Under the pieces are notes generated by a model. It was not told the origin of the DNA. It saw nothing but the letters and a program-made list of their open reading frames with translations, and ran no database searches. Shown here one piece after another: positions 1 to 8,889 of a stretch of 64,000 bases of DNA. The number at the start of each line of letters is the position of its first letter. Positions within the stretch are counted from its first letter, which is position 1. The position numbers and the translations under genes are program-made. The stretch lies in NCBI GenBank assembly GCA_038524795.1, contig JBCBIJ010000001.1:1-64000 (forward strand), read 5' to 3'. The stretch is from CALBPI01 sp038524795 (GTDB taxonomy: Bacteria; Pseudomonadota; Gammaproteobacteria; Steroidobacterales; Woeseiaceae).

Positions 1-13
1 GTTGGCGGGATGT

Positions 14-53
14 CGAGCGACAGGGATGTCGCTCGCCAAGCGATTCAGGGATG
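14..53. repeat. Hairpin with duplicated CAGGGATG motif
   Basis: A perfect inverted repeat is seen, with arms CGAGCGACA (14-22) and TGTCGCTCG (27-35) around a 4-base loop. The octamer CAGGGATG occurs at 21-28 and again at 46-53, a 25-base period. No open reading frame of known type covers it. It resembles short palindromic intergenic elements found downstream of genes in several proteobacteria; membership of a defined family is inference. Confidence 0.4.
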
Positions 54-142
54 GACTCGAGCGTTCCCGACAACACCCATCGGCGGTGCGGGCAGGCGGG
101 AGTGGTTAGGAGGGGTACTGTTTGACGGCACGATTTCGTTAC

Positions 143-224
143 GAGATCGCCGCGGCGCTGCGCGCCTCGCGATGACGTGTCACGTTAGGAGATTGCCACG
201 GCCGCTTCGCGACATCGCAATGAC
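143..224. repeat. REP-like palindromic elements, two units
   Basis: Unit one (143-177) shares 26 identical bases with 62367-62392. Unit two (187-224) reads, on the minus strand, TCATTGCGA ... GCCGTGGCAATCTCC, the same ends as the units near 25.1 and 62.3 kb. The open frame through this stretch has the biased composition of translated repeat and I do not regard it as a gene. The element lies directly upstream of the ABC exporter. Confidence 0.75.
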
Positions 225-250
225 AATGCCGTCAGTTCGCAACGACGGCG

Positions 251-256
251 TATACT
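251..256 (+). promoter_or_regulatory. Candidate -10 box of the ABC exporter
   Basis: TATACT lies at 251-256, so transcription would start near 262-263, on or next to the GTG start codon at 263. No Shine-Dalgarno sequence precedes that codon. Seen: the hexamer and the missing ribosome site. Inferred: a leaderless transcript. No convincing -35 box was found at 16-18 bases. Confidence 0.35.
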
Positions 257-262
257 CCGGCC

Positions 263-2050
263 GTGACTTCCGCCTCCTCCAACTCCTTCGGTGCCCTGTC
301 GCGCCTGTTGCGGTATGCGCGCGGCTTCCGGCCGCGGTACCTGGCCGCGAGCTTCTGTTCGGTGATGAACAAGCTGTTCGATGTGATGCCCGAGATTCTC
401 ATCGGGATCGCCATCGACGTGGTCGTACGTCAACAGGACTCGTTCGTGGCCGCGGCCGGGATTACCGACCCTAAGCATCAGATCGTGCTGCTGGCCGTGT
501 TGACGCTTGTGATCTGGATTGGCGAGTCGGTGTTTGAGTTTCTGCTGCTGGTGCTCTGGCGCAACCTCGCACAGGACTTGCAGCACAAGATGCGCATCGA
601 TGCCTACTCGCACGTCCAGCAGCTGGATCTCGCCTGGTTCGAGAACCAGCGCGCGGGCAACGTTGTCGCCATCATCAACGACGATGTGAATCAGCTCGAG
701 CGCTTCCTCGATAACGGCGCCAATAGCCTGATCCAGGTGGCGACCACGCTTCTCGCCGTTGGCGGTGTGTTTTTTGCCGTCTCACCCTCGATTGCGTTCA
801 TCGCGTTCACGCCCATCCCGGTCATTGTCATTGGCGCGTTCTACTTCCAGCGTCGCGCGCAGCCGCTCTACGCCGACGTTCGCGAACGCGTGGGCGCGCT
901 GGGCAGCCGGCTGGCAGCCAATCTAAGCGCCATCATGACGATCAAGAGCTTCGCCACCGAAGCCGAAGAGGTCGAGCGCGTCAGCGAGCAAAGCCGCAAC
1001 TACGTGCAGGCCAACCGCCGTGCCATTCGCGTGAGTTCGGCGTTCATTCCCATCATCCGCATGGCAATCCTCGCGGGCTTCGTAGCCACCTTCCTCATCG
1101 GCGGCTACAAAGTGCTCAACGGCACACTCAACGTCGGTGCCTACGGCGTGCTCGTATTCCTGACCCAGCGTCTGCTGTGGCCGCTTACCGATCTCGCCAA
1201 CACCGTCGACCTCTACGAACGCGCGATGGCCTCGACGCGTCGCATCCTCGACCTCATCGAGGTACCCGTGAAGATTCGCGACGACCAAGATGCCGTGCCG
1301 CTCGAATCACCGAAGGGCGCAATCCGATTCGAACAGGTCGACTTCGCCTACCGCGATGATGTACCCGTGCTGCACGGGATCGAGCTCGACGTGAAGCCCG
1401 GCGAGACGATCGCGCTCGTGGGACAAACGGGCTCGGGCAAGAGCACCATCGTGAAGCTGCTACTGCGCTTCTACACACCGCGTGCAGGACGCATCACGGT
1501 CGACGGACAACCCATCGAAAGCCTTGTCCTGGCGAGCCTGCGCGGCCACATCGGTCTCGTGAGCCAGGACGTTTTTCTGTTCCACGGCAGCGTGCGCGAG
1601 AACATCGCCTACGGCCGCCCCGATGCGAGCGAGGCGGAGATCCGCGCCGCGGCAGAAGCCGCCGAAGCCACGGAGTTCATCGACAAATTGCCCGAGGGAC
1701 TCGATACGATCGTGGGTGAGCAGGGGCAAAAACTCTCGGGTGGTCAGCGCCAGCGCCTGTCGATCGCCCGTGCCGTGCTCAAGGATCCTGCCATCCTCAT
1801 TCTTGATGAGGCCACCTCGGCCGTGGACAACGAAACCGAGGCAGCGATCCAGCGTTCGATGGCGCACATTTCCGAGAACCGCACCACCATCGTCATCGCG
1901 CACCGATTGTCGACGATCGTCAACGCCGACCAGATTCACGTGCTTGACCAGGGTCGCATTGTGGAGTCAGGCAAACACGACGCACTCGTCGCCCGTGGTG
2001 GGATCTACGCCAATCTCTGGCGCGTTCAGACGGGGCTTGCCGGCGACTGA
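263..2050 (+). CDS. ABC exporter, fused permease and ATPase
   Basis: A 595-residue half-transporter with the permease first (about residues 20-310, several hydrophobic helices) and the ATPase second. Walker A GQTGSGKS lies near residue 387, signature LSGGQRQ near 490, Walker B ILILDEATSA near 512 and the H-loop HRLST near 547. Length and order are typical of the MsbA/MDR-like family, whose members form homodimers or heterodimers that export lipids, drugs or peptides across the inner membrane. The substrate cannot be read from sequence. The start is GTG with no ribosome-binding site; it is preferred because the family's N-terminal basic region begins here and no upstream alternative exists. 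It converges on the TPR gene with a 1-base gap. Confidence 0.93.
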   Translation: MTSASSNSFGALSRLLRYARGFRPRYLAASFCSVMNKLFDVMPEILIGIAIDVVVRQQDSFVAAAGITDPKHQIVLLAVLTLVIWIGESVFEFLLLVLWRNLAQDLQHKMRIDAYSHVQQLDLAWFENQRAGNVVAIINDDVNQLERFLDNGANSLIQVATTLLAVGGVFFAVSPSIAFIAFTPIPVIVIGAFYFQRRAQPLYADVRERVGALGSRLAANLSAIMTIKSFATEAEEVERVSEQSRNYVQANRRAIRVSSAFIPIIRMAILAGFVATFLIGGYKVLNGTLNVGAYGVLVFLTQRLLWPLTDLANTVDLYERAMASTRRILDLIEVPVKIRDDQDAVPLESPKGAIRFEQVDFAYRDDVPVLHGIELDVKPGETIALVGQTGSGKSTIVKLLLRFYTPRAGRITVDGQPIESLVLASLRGHIGLVSQDVFLFHGSVRENIAYGRPDASEAEIRAAAEAAEATEFIDKLPEGLDTIVGEQGQKLSGGQRQRLSIARAVLKDPAILILDEATSAVDNETEAAIQRSMAHISENRTTIVIAHRLSTIVNADQIHVLDQGRIVESGKHDALVARGGIYANLWRVQTGLAGD

Positions 2051-2051
2051 C

Positions 2052-4403
2052 TCAGGCGCGCTCGTCGAGCGCAGCTTCGAGGTTGGCGACTTCCTGCAGG
2101 TAGACGAGCGTCTCGTCGGCTTCCTGCCATAGTTCCTTCACAGCACCGAGCGCCTCACGCGCCTGACTTTCGCGGCCGAGGTCGAAGTAGGCCTGCGCCA
2201 AACGCAGGTGCGCGAGCGCCAGACCCGGGTAGCGCGTCACGATGCCCTCAAGCCCGCTGATCGCCTCCCGGATCTCACCGGCGCGACGAAGCGTATCGTA
2301 CATCTCCGCCTGCATGCTCAGGATCTCGCCGCTCAGGAACACCGCAAGCCACGAGGACTCGGAGCGCTCGATCGCCAGATTGATGAGCTCGACCGCGTCG
2401 TCGGGACGGTTTTCGTAAACAGCCGCCTTGGCGCGGTAGGAATCAGCCATAAACTGCAGGTTCGCGTTGCCGGGCTGCGTGGTCGCAAACCGCTCCACGT
2501 TGCCCAGGTTGGCGACGAACGCATCACCCTGGTCGTGAGCGGCCAGCAAGCCGGCCTTGTAGAGCGCGATGAAGTCCGTCCAGGGTGCCTGCATCGTGGC
2601 ACCCAATGCGTCGAGTTCAACGAGTACAGCTTCCGGATCCTCATCGAGGAATCCCTGCTGTACGATCTTCGGGGCCGTCGCCTGGAGCGTCGTCATGAGC
2701 GGGCCCGCAAGACGCATCATGATGGGCTCAGCCTCCGTCATGATCCGGATCGAATCAGCGTACTTGCCGCGCTGCGTGTACATGCTGCTGGCCAGCGTGT
2801 AGACGTTGAGCTTCTGCTCGTCTGAGAGGTCACTTTGGAGCAGCCGCGTCAGGCGGTCCTCGGCCTGGGCGTAGTCACCGCGGCGCATGAGAACCGAGAT
2901 GGCGCCAAGCTTGGGCTCCACGTTGCGGTCGTCGAGCAGCGCGGCCTGGCGGTACGTGTCGAGCGCCGCATCGCCGTCGCCCTTGGCGGCCTGCAGCTGC
3001 GCAAGCGCACTCAAGCCGCTCACGTCATCGGGTGCTTTTTCGGTGTACTTGAGCAGCAGCGCTTCGGCGGCGTCGACATTGCCAAGCTGTTGCTCGATCT
3101 GCGCCGACTCCTTGAAGGTGCTAATCGCCATCGGATTGAGTTCGCGAACGGTGACGAAGGCCGCCTTGGCCTCCTCAAGATCCAGCGCCGTCACGATGTT
3201 GATACGCGCAAGACGCATAAACGCCGTCTCGTTCCCCGGCTCAACACGGGTCCAGGCTCGCGCGATATCACGCGCGCCTTCGAAGTCGCCGTTAATCGCC
3301 GCCTTGTTGATCCGGATTTGGTATTCGCTCGCGTCCGACAGGCGGAAGTCGTAGCGCAGCGCTTCGTCGAAAGACTGCTCGGCCAAATCGTTACGCGCGT
3401 TGAAGTAGTGGAACATGCCGATGCGGTGATGCGCCTCGGCAAACTGTGGGTCGACCTGCACCGCTTGCTGCATGAGCGCGCCGCCGCGCGGAACGTCCTT
3501 GTCAAGATTGGCGGCGATGCGGGCCTCGGTGAAGAGCCGCAGTGCTTCAAAGTTCGGGCTCATCGACTCCGAGATCGGCAGGTCGGTCATCTGCACCGAG
3601 TCACTGATGTTCTGTTCGAGCTCCTCCTGAACGGCGGCCGAGATCTCGTCAACCGACGAGAACAGGGTCTCGTCTGTGAAGGTCACCTCACCCGTGACGC
3701 GCGGCTCGCCAGTCGCGACATCATGCATGGCGTAGCGCATTGTCATACCGCCCGTCTCGGCGTCGACGAGCTCACCCCGAACGAAGTAGTTGTAGCGGCG
3801 GTCGCGCGCGAGTTGCAGCTGCAGGGATTGCGGTACGCGCATGGCGTTGGCAAACCCCGACTGCACGATGTCCTGCAACAACGAGTCGGCGTCGAAAGGC
3901 GTCAGCGCCGTGAACGCGGGGCTCTCACGCAACAGATCCTCGGATAGGAGGATGGGCAGAATGTAGGCGTACCAGTCGGGCGCCTCCGCCGTGTTGTTGG
4001 CCAGGTAATAGGACATGATCCGCTGCGAGCTCGGACGCGTCGTCTTCGAGGCTTCAACGAATTCGGTGTCGGCCAGCGTTGCGGCCGCGGACGACGGCGG
4101 CGTCTCTGGCACGAGAAACACACCAAACGCCGCCAGCACGACATTGAACGGCACAAAGATCATCTGCGCCTTCGAGGCCTGGTCCTTCCCGGGGGCACCA
4201 TGAGTCCAGGCAAACAGCGCCACTGTGGGCAACATAACGGCCATGAACACGAAGATGTAGGTGGTCAGGCGCTCGGGCATCACAAACTGCTCTGACAGCC
4301 AGTCGCCCATCTCGATACCCAACCAGACACCGGCGATATAAAGGCCCAGGTACTGGGGTACCCGGCGATACATCAGCTCGCCAATGAATCCACGCTCGCT
4401 CAT
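2052..4403 (-). CDS. Membrane-anchored TPR-repeat protein
   Basis: A 783-residue protein. Two hydrophobic segments lie in the first 75 residues and a third near 85-100. A domain of about 150 residues with beta-rich stretches follows, then a long alpha-helical C-terminal half with degenerate tetratricopeptide repeats, for example around AEAHHRIGMFHYFNARNDLA and ALAHLRLAQAYFDLG. The N-terminal layout resembles the membrane anchor of CadC/adenylate-cyclase-linked TPR proteins, but no wHTH or cyclase domain is visible. Such proteins act as protein-interaction platforms; the role here is unknown. It is transcribed away from the CpxR-like regulator gene across a 241-base intergenic region. Confidence 0.8.
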   Translation of the reverse strand: MSERGFIGELMYRRVPQYLGLYIAGVWLGIEMGDWLSEQFVMPERLTTYIFVFMAVMLPTVALFAWTHGAPGKDQASKAQMIFVPFNVVLAAFGVFLVPETPPSSAAATLADTEFVEASKTTRPSSQRIMSYYLANNTAEAPDWYAYILPILLSEDLLRESPAFTALTPFDADSLLQDIVQSGFANAMRVPQSLQLQLARDRRYNYFVRGELVDAETGGMTMRYAMHDVATGEPRVTGEVTFTDETLFSSVDEISAAVQEELEQNISDSVQMTDLPISESMSPNFEALRLFTEARIAANLDKDVPRGGALMQQAVQVDPQFAEAHHRIGMFHYFNARNDLAEQSFDEALRYDFRLSDASEYQIRINKAAINGDFEGARDIARAWTRVEPGNETAFMRLARINIVTALDLEEAKAAFVTVRELNPMAISTFKESAQIEQQLGNVDAAEALLLKYTEKAPDDVSGLSALAQLQAAKGDGDAALDTYRQAALLDDRNVEPKLGAISVLMRRGDYAQAEDRLTRLLQSDLSDEQKLNVYTLASSMYTQRGKYADSIRIMTEAEPIMMRLAGPLMTTLQATAPKIVQQGFLDEDPEAVLVELDALGATMQAPWTDFIALYKAGLLAAHDQGDAFVANLGNVERFATTQPGNANLQFMADSYRAKAAVYENRPDDAVELINLAIERSESSWLAVFLSGEILSMQAEMYDTLRRAGEIREAISGLEGIVTRYPGLALAHLRLAQAYFDLGRESQAREALGAVKELWQEADETLVYLQEVANLEAALDERA

Positions 4404-4407
4404 CCGC

Positions 4408-4474
4408 TTAACCTGTGCCCTGCCACCCGGACCGGGTGTCCAACGTCAATCCGCTAACATACGGTTAACCTGTG
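4408..4474. repeat. 10-base direct repeat in divergent promoter region
   Basis: TTAACCTGTG occurs exactly at 4408-4417 and 4465-4474, 57 bases apart, in the region between the TPR gene (minus) and the response regulator gene (plus). The first copy sits just before the TPR start codon. It could be a paired binding site for a regulator shared by both genes. Function is inference. Confidence 0.35.
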
Positions 4475-4644
4475 ACAACGACAAGCGCGTATTGCTCCGT
4501 AAGTTAGACAAACTTTCTCGATTTGCCGGGGTCCAACGGCGCCGCCGGCCAAGCCATCCTGGGGTCCCGCTTCACACTTCTTATAGGACGTCGCGCACAC
4601 CGGCGGGGCATACTCGTTTCTAACCGCTCCGTCTGCTCACCCCG

Positions 4645-5331
4645 ATGACCCACCGCCTGCTACTCATTGACGACGACGAACAGCTCGTGACCATGCTCGC
4701 CGAGCTGCTTCGTCTCGAGGACTACACAGTCGAAACCGCACCCGACGGTCGCGCGGGCATCGCAGCACTGGACGCCACTGCCCCCGACCTGATCGTGCTC
4801 GACGTCATGATGCCCGGCATGGACGGGTTCGAAACGCTGGCCGCCATCCGCAATCGCAGTCGCACACCCGTGCTGATGCTGACCGCCCGCGGGGAGGTCG
4901 ATGACCGCATCAGCGGGCTCGAGGCCGGCGCCGACGACTACCTCGCCAAGCCATTCAGTCCCCGCGAGCTGCTGCTGCGCATTGGTGCGATCCTGCGCCG
5001 CGGCACGGCCAGCGACGACGAGGTGCTCGAGTTCCACGGCGTCGCACTGGACCCGGGCAACATGCGCGCCAGCATCGGTGGCGAATCGGTCGCTCTGACG
5101 GGCGCGGAACTGCGTGTTCTCGAGGGGCTGCTCCGCGAAGCAGGCCACGTCGCTTCACGCGATGCCCTCACGCAGTTCGCACTCGGTCGCAAACGCACCG
5201 CCTACGACCGGGCGCTCGACACGCACATCTCGAACCTGCGCCAGAAGCTCGGCGGCGAGACTGCGCCTGTTGAAATCCGCAACGTGCGTGGCGCGGGCTA
5301 TGCGCTGCTGCCGCGGGAGCCCGCGGCATGA
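4645..5331 (+). CDS. OmpR-family response regulator, CpxR-like
   Basis: A 228-residue protein with an N-terminal receiver domain (LLIDDDEQL acidic pocket, phospho-acceptor Asp near 53 in LIVLDVMMPGMDG, Lys near 102 in LAKPF) and a C-terminal winged helix (about 130-225, ending RNVRGAGYALL). It would be phosphorylated by the kinase encoded next and bind DNA as a dimer. The stop overlaps the kinase start (ATGA), so the pair is translationally coupled. Receiver and output sequences look closest to CpxR among family members I know. A nearby Spy/CpxP-like gene with a tandem GTCAA-N5-GTCAA box supports an envelope-stress role; that assignment is inference. Confidence 0.88.
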   Translation: MTHRLLLIDDDEQLVTMLAELLRLEDYTVETAPDGRAGIAALDATAPDLIVLDVMMPGMDGFETLAAIRNRSRTPVLMLTARGEVDDRISGLEAGADDYLAKPFSPRELLLRIGAILRRGTASDDEVLEFHGVALDPGNMRASIGGESVALTGAELRVLEGLLREAGHVASRDALTQFALGRKRTAYDRALDTHISNLRQKLGGETAPVEIRNVRGAGYALLPREPAA

Positions 5332-6680
5332 ACAGCGTCTTCTGGAAAATTTTCCTGTCCTTTATCGTCATGCTCGTGGCGGTCGGCGCAATTACGGTGC
5401 ATGTGAGCTTCTATCTGGCCGGGCAGCGTGCCGCGTCCATTAATGAGCTCAAACGTATCGACGTTCAGCGCGACGCGGAGGCCGCACTGGTCGACGGCGG
5501 GCGCGAAGGCTTCGCGAGATGGTTGCGGCGTGAAGCGGGGCTGCCCCTTACTAAAACGATTTTTCTTATCGACGAGGCCGGCGATGAGATCCTGGACCGC
5601 AAACTGCCTGCTGAAACCAAAATGGCTTTTGGTCGCCTCAAGAAAAGCGGCCGGCTCAAGTCAAGCAAGCGCGTGCCCAAGGTCGTCGACGCCGACGGCA
5701 AGGTCTACCTGTTTCTGCTGGGCCCGGGCCGACCACCCGCCATGGGTGTGTTCGCGACACCGGGCGTCAACCGCATCGTGCTGATCCTGGCATTGCTGGT
5801 CACGGCCACGGTCTGCTTCTTGCTAACGCGTTACCTTGTCGCACCCCTTACACGCGTGACACGCGCCGCCGAGGCGCTGGCCGACGGAAAACTCTCTGCT
5901 CGTGCGGGGGCAGAGGCCTACCGCCATGACGAGTTGGGTCGACTCGCAGCCCAGTTCGACGACATGGCCGATGCGCTGCAGCGTCAGATGCAGACGCGCC
6001 AGGACCTGTTACGTAACGCCTCGCACGAGCTGCGCTCGCCTCTGGCGCGCATCCAGGTCGCGCTTGAGCTCGCCCGCCGCCAGCCTGACGCCATCACTGA
6101 GCAGCTGGAGCGCATCGAGCGTGAGGCAGAGCAGATGGAGGCGCTCACCGCACAGATGCTCAACCTGGCGCGGGCACAATCCGACGCAGCCAGCGAGGAG
6201 ACCGACGTTGATCTCGCGGAGCTCTTGCAGCAGATCGTCGACGACGCCTGCTTTGAGGGCGCGCCCAGAGACCGCGATGTGCAACTCGACACGCACGGCG
6301 ACGCGCTCGTGTTGCGCGGCCATCCTGAGTTACTCGCGAGCGCCATCGAGAACGTCGTGCGCAATGCGCTCCGGTTCACACCCGAGGGCAGCCAGGTCGA
6401 CGTCGATCTCGTGCGCGAAAACGGCAGCGCGCTGATCGCGGTACGAGACAGTGGCCCGGGCATCCCTGAAAACCTCATAGCGCACATCTTCGAGCCCTTC
6501 TTCCAGGGTCAATCCAAAGCGGGTACGGCGGGGGTGGGGCTGGCCGTCAGCAAGCAAGTCGTAGACCTGCACGGCGGCACCATGCGCGCGCGCAACCGCA
6601 GCGAAGGCGGGCTCGAGGTCGAGATCCGCCTACCGCTCGCCGGCGATCAGGAAACGATCACGAGCGCCGCGAACGCGTAG
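5328..6680 (+). CDS. Sensor histidine kinase, CpxA-like
   Basis: A 450-residue inner-membrane kinase. A first transmembrane helix lies at about 8-30, a periplasmic sensor region of about 115 residues follows, a second helix lies near 150-170, then a HAMP domain. The dimerisation domain carries the phospho-accepting His (about residue 232) in ASHELRSPLAR, and the ATPase carries the N-box ENVVRNALRF and the DSGPGIP motif. The sensor region is short and rich in Lys/Arg (GRLKKSGRLKSSKR). It forms an operon with the regulator upstream. Its 3' end overlaps the convergent YeiH-like gene by 34 bases. Confidence 0.88.
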   Translation: MNSVFWKIFLSFIVMLVAVGAITVHVSFYLAGQRAASINELKRIDVQRDAEAALVDGGREGFARWLRREAGLPLTKTIFLIDEAGDEILDRKLPAETKMAFGRLKKSGRLKSSKRVPKVVDADGKVYLFLLGPGRPPAMGVFATPGVNRIVLILALLVTATVCFLLTRYLVAPLTRVTRAAEALADGKLSARAGAEAYRHDELGRLAAQFDDMADALQRQMQTRQDLLRNASHELRSPLARIQVALELARRQPDAITEQLERIEREAEQMEALTAQMLNLARAQSDAASEETDVDLAELLQQIVDDACFEGAPRDRDVQLDTHGDALVLRGHPELLASAIENVVRNALRFTPEGSQVDVDLVRENGSALIAVRDSGPGIPENLIAHIFEPFFQGQSKAGTAGVGLAVSKQVVDLHGGTMRARNRSEGGLEVEIRLPLAGDQETITSAANA

Positions 6681-7645
6681 ACCGCGACGATCAGGGTCTG
6701 CGCGACCATTGCCCCGATGGGCGCCACACCGACCGTGACGAGCCCCCTGAGCGACGTCTTGACGCCCAGCGCGGCCACAGCCACGACCAGCAGGATCCCC
6801 GACGCGCGCCGCAGTGGCTCGACAATCACATCGGGCAGCAGCCCGGTGCTGTTGAGTGCCACGAGCACCACAAACGCGATGAGGAACAGTGGCAGCGGCG
6901 GCGGCTTGCCGCCCGCTTTGGCGTCGCGACGGTGGAACATCCAGGCGATGACGGCCACCGCCGGCACCAGGCAGGCCACGCGAATCAGCTTGACGAGCGT
7001 CGCCGTCTCACCCGCAACCGGCGAGATGATGTAGCCGGCGCCCACCACCTGGGCAACATCGTGGATAGACGCGCCCAGGAAAACCCCGGCCGCGACCTCA
7101 CCCCAGCCCAAAGATTGGGTAAACACGGGGTAGGCGACCATGGCCACGGTGGAAAGCGCGTTAACACCCACGACGGCGAGAATGGCTTGCTTGTCGTTGG
7201 TGTCGCTGCGCGGCAGCACGGCCGCAATCGCGAGCGCGGCAGACGCGCCGCAGATCGCGACGGCACCCGCCGTCAGGATCGAGAATGTGCGCGACAGACC
7301 GACCCAGCGTGCAAACCAGTAACCGCCCACGAGCGTCACCACGACGCTGGCCACGGCGATCAGGGCGGTACCCCAGCCCAGTGCCTGCACCTCGCCGAGC
7401 GTGATACGCAGTCCCAACAACGCCACGCCGATACGCAGTACGCGACGGCCGCTGAACTCGATCCCGGGTTTGACGCGCGGGTGATCCATGACGCCATGAC
7501 AGGCCATACCGACAATCAGGGCGTAGACCATGACCGGGCCACCAACTGCACCTGACAGGGCATAGCAAAACGCGGCGACGCCCACCGCCAGCAGCGTGCC
7601 TGGGGTCACTCGCAGGACAGCCTGCGCCAGGGAGTTAGCGGACAC
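6647..7645 (-). CDS. YeiH-family membrane transporter (UPF0324)
   Basis: A 332-residue protein of about 10 hydrophobic segments. It has the family hallmarks GVALLGLRI and AICGASAALAIA. The family (YeiH/UPF0324) is annotated as putative sulfate or sulfite exporter, and solid biochemistry is scarce. The start is GTG at 7645 and overlaps the 3' end of the uridine kinase-like gene by 11 bases, suggesting translational coupling. The first hydrophobic segment begins about 15 residues in, which fits this start. The C-terminus is encoded antisense to the end of the histidine kinase. Confidence 0.85.
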   Translation of the reverse strand: MSANSLAQAVLRVTPGTLLAVGVAAFCYALSGAVGGPVMVYALIVGMACHGVMDHPRVKPGIEFSGRRVLRIGVALLGLRITLGEVQALGWGTALIAVASVVVTLVGGYWFARWVGLSRTFSILTAGAVAICGASAALAIAAVLPRSDTNDKQAILAVVGVNALSTVAMVAYPVFTQSLGWGEVAAGVFLGASIHDVAQVVGAGYIISPVAGETATLVKLIRVACLVPAVAVIAWMFHRRDAKAGGKPPPLPLFLIAFVVLVALNSTGLLPDVIVEPLRRASGILLVVAVAALGVKTSLRGLVTVGVAPIGAMVAQTLIVAVYAFAALVIVS

Positions 7646-8261
7646 CGGACAGGTCGCGGCAGAAGCGAATCATCTGCTCGAGCGCATCGTCGCCTGCAAG
7701 CGCGTCCTGGTCGAACACCGTATCGGCAAAGCGCGCCGAAGGCTCGACGAAACGTTGGTGCATCGGTTCGACCTGTTGCTCGAACTGCGCGATGACGTTG
7801 TCGCGCTCGCGGCCGCGCTCTGCAACGTCGCGCGCGATACGGCGTTCGAGCCGCGTGTCCGCGTCGCACTCAATGAACACGCCGTAGTCGATGATGTGGC
7901 GCGCGACGGCACTCGCGAGAATCAGGATGCCGTCAACAAGAACCACGGGGCGCGCGGGAACGGCGCGAACTTCGTCGCTGAGTCGCTCATGGCGCGCGAA
8001 GTCGTAACGCGGCGATTCAATGTCGCTGCCTTGTTTCAAGCGCGCGAGGTCGCGGGCGAGGTAGTCGAAGTCCAGCGCGTCTGGGTGGTCGAAGTTGAAC
8101 GCCAGGTTGTCGATCTGCGCCTCGGGGCGGCTGTGATAGTAGTCGTCCTGGAGCACCACGGAACAGGTGTCACCGCCCAGGGCGTCGCGAAGACGGCGCA
8201 GCAGCCGGGTCTTGCCCGAACAACTGCCGCCGGCGATGCCGATGATCGTGACCGAATCCAT
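7635..8261 (-). CDS. Uridine kinase-like P-loop kinase
   Basis: A 208-residue protein starting VTIIGIAGGSCSGKT, a Walker A motif in the first 20 residues. Downstream are VVLQDDYYHSRPE and FDHPDALDFDYLARDL, both typical of the Udk/phosphoribulokinase family, which phosphorylates uridine or cytidine to the monophosphate. The ATG at 8261 is preferred over a TTG 14 residues upstream because P-loop kinases of this family begin within a few residues of the first strand. The usual Udk core is recognisable, but a related nucleoside or pantothenate-like substrate cannot be excluded. Confidence 0.82.
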   Translation of the reverse strand: MDSVTIIGIAGGSCSGKTRLLRRLRDALGGDTCSVVLQDDYYHSRPEAQIDNLAFNFDHPDALDFDYLARDLARLKQGSDIESPRYDFARHERLSDEVRAVPARPVVLVDGILILASAVARHIIDYGVFIECDADTRLERRIARDVAERGRERDNVIAQFEQQVEPMHQRFVEPSARFADTVFDQDALAGDDALEQMIRFCRDLSGVR

Positions 8262-8301
8262 GCGCCGCGCATTGTCACCGAGCACAAGCGCTGACGCCAA
8301 C

Positions 8302-8336
8302 AAAAAGCGGCCGCCCCGTCGCCGGAGCGGCCGCTT
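8302..8336 (-). terminator. Rho-independent terminator of the Spy-like gene
   Basis: A perfect 10-base-pair stem, AAGCGGCCGC (8305-8314) with its complement at 8327-8336 and a 12-base loop, is followed on the minus strand by a T run (8302-8306). It lies 33 bases after the stop of the Spy-like gene and before the kinase gene on the same strand, so it separates two transcription units. Confidence 0.85.
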
Positions 8337-8368
8337 CGGGCCCTTTGGAACCCTTGGGGAGGCGGTGC

Positions 8369-8809
8369 CTAGCCCTCGCCGCGCAGCTCAGCGCGCTGCT
8401 CTTGCTTGAGCTTCATCTGTTCCTTCTTGTGCTTGGCGCGCATCTCGCGCTTGGCCTGCATCTCGTCAAACGTCGCCTGCTGATCGGCGTCGAGCAGCGC
8501 GTAGATCCGCTCGCTCGTCCGGTTGTGCAGTTCCTTCATGGCCGTCTTGGCCTGGTCTTTCTGGTTCAGCGTGTAGGTGTCGCCGATGCTTTGCTTCTCG
8601 GCACGCGCTTCGGTGAGGATCTGCTCAATGTCTGCGGCCTGCGCGTCGCTGAGGCTCAGTTTCTGGGCCAGTTTTGCGGCGTGCTTGGCCGGATCGGCGC
8701 CCAGCGGGTCCTTGTGCTTGCCGTGGCCGGCAACGGCCGCGCCGGAGAGCAGCATCAGGGCCAGCGAGGCCACGGCTGCAACGGCGGTGAATTTCTTATC
8801 GATGGTCAT
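8369..8809 (-). CDS. Spy/CpxP-like periplasmic protein
   Basis: A 146-residue secreted protein. A signal peptide spans about residues 1-28 (MTIDKKFTAVAAVASLALML, cleavage near AVAG). The mature part is all-helical and charged, with LSLSDAQAADIEQILTEA and ALLDADQQATFDEM, the helix pair known from the LTxxQ (Spy/CpxP) family, and a Lys/Arg-rich end. Spy is an ATP-independent chaperone; CpxP modulates CpxA. The ATG at 8809 is chosen because a strong AAGGAG ribosome site precedes it and it begins the signal peptide. A CpxR-type tandem repeat lies about 80 bases upstream. The typical second LTxxQ is degenerate. Confidence 0.82.
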   Translation of the reverse strand: MTIDKKFTAVAAVASLALMLLSGAAVAGHGKHKDPLGADPAKHAAKLAQKLSLSDAQAADIEQILTEARAEKQSIGDTYTLNQKDQAKTAMKELHNRTSERIYALLDADQQATFDEMQAKREMRAKHKKEQMKLKQEQRAELRGEG

Positions 8810-8889
8810 GGTCTGCTCCTTGAAAACGAGGGTGCCTGCGTTCGAGGCGGATTTAGTCTGCACCTGCCGCTCAGCAAGTTGTGTCGGGC

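Noticed and set aside
10..474. 154-residue open frame at the window start
   Set aside because: It translates repeat DNA (typical RDRRGAARLAMT-like residues) and runs into the ABC exporter in another frame.
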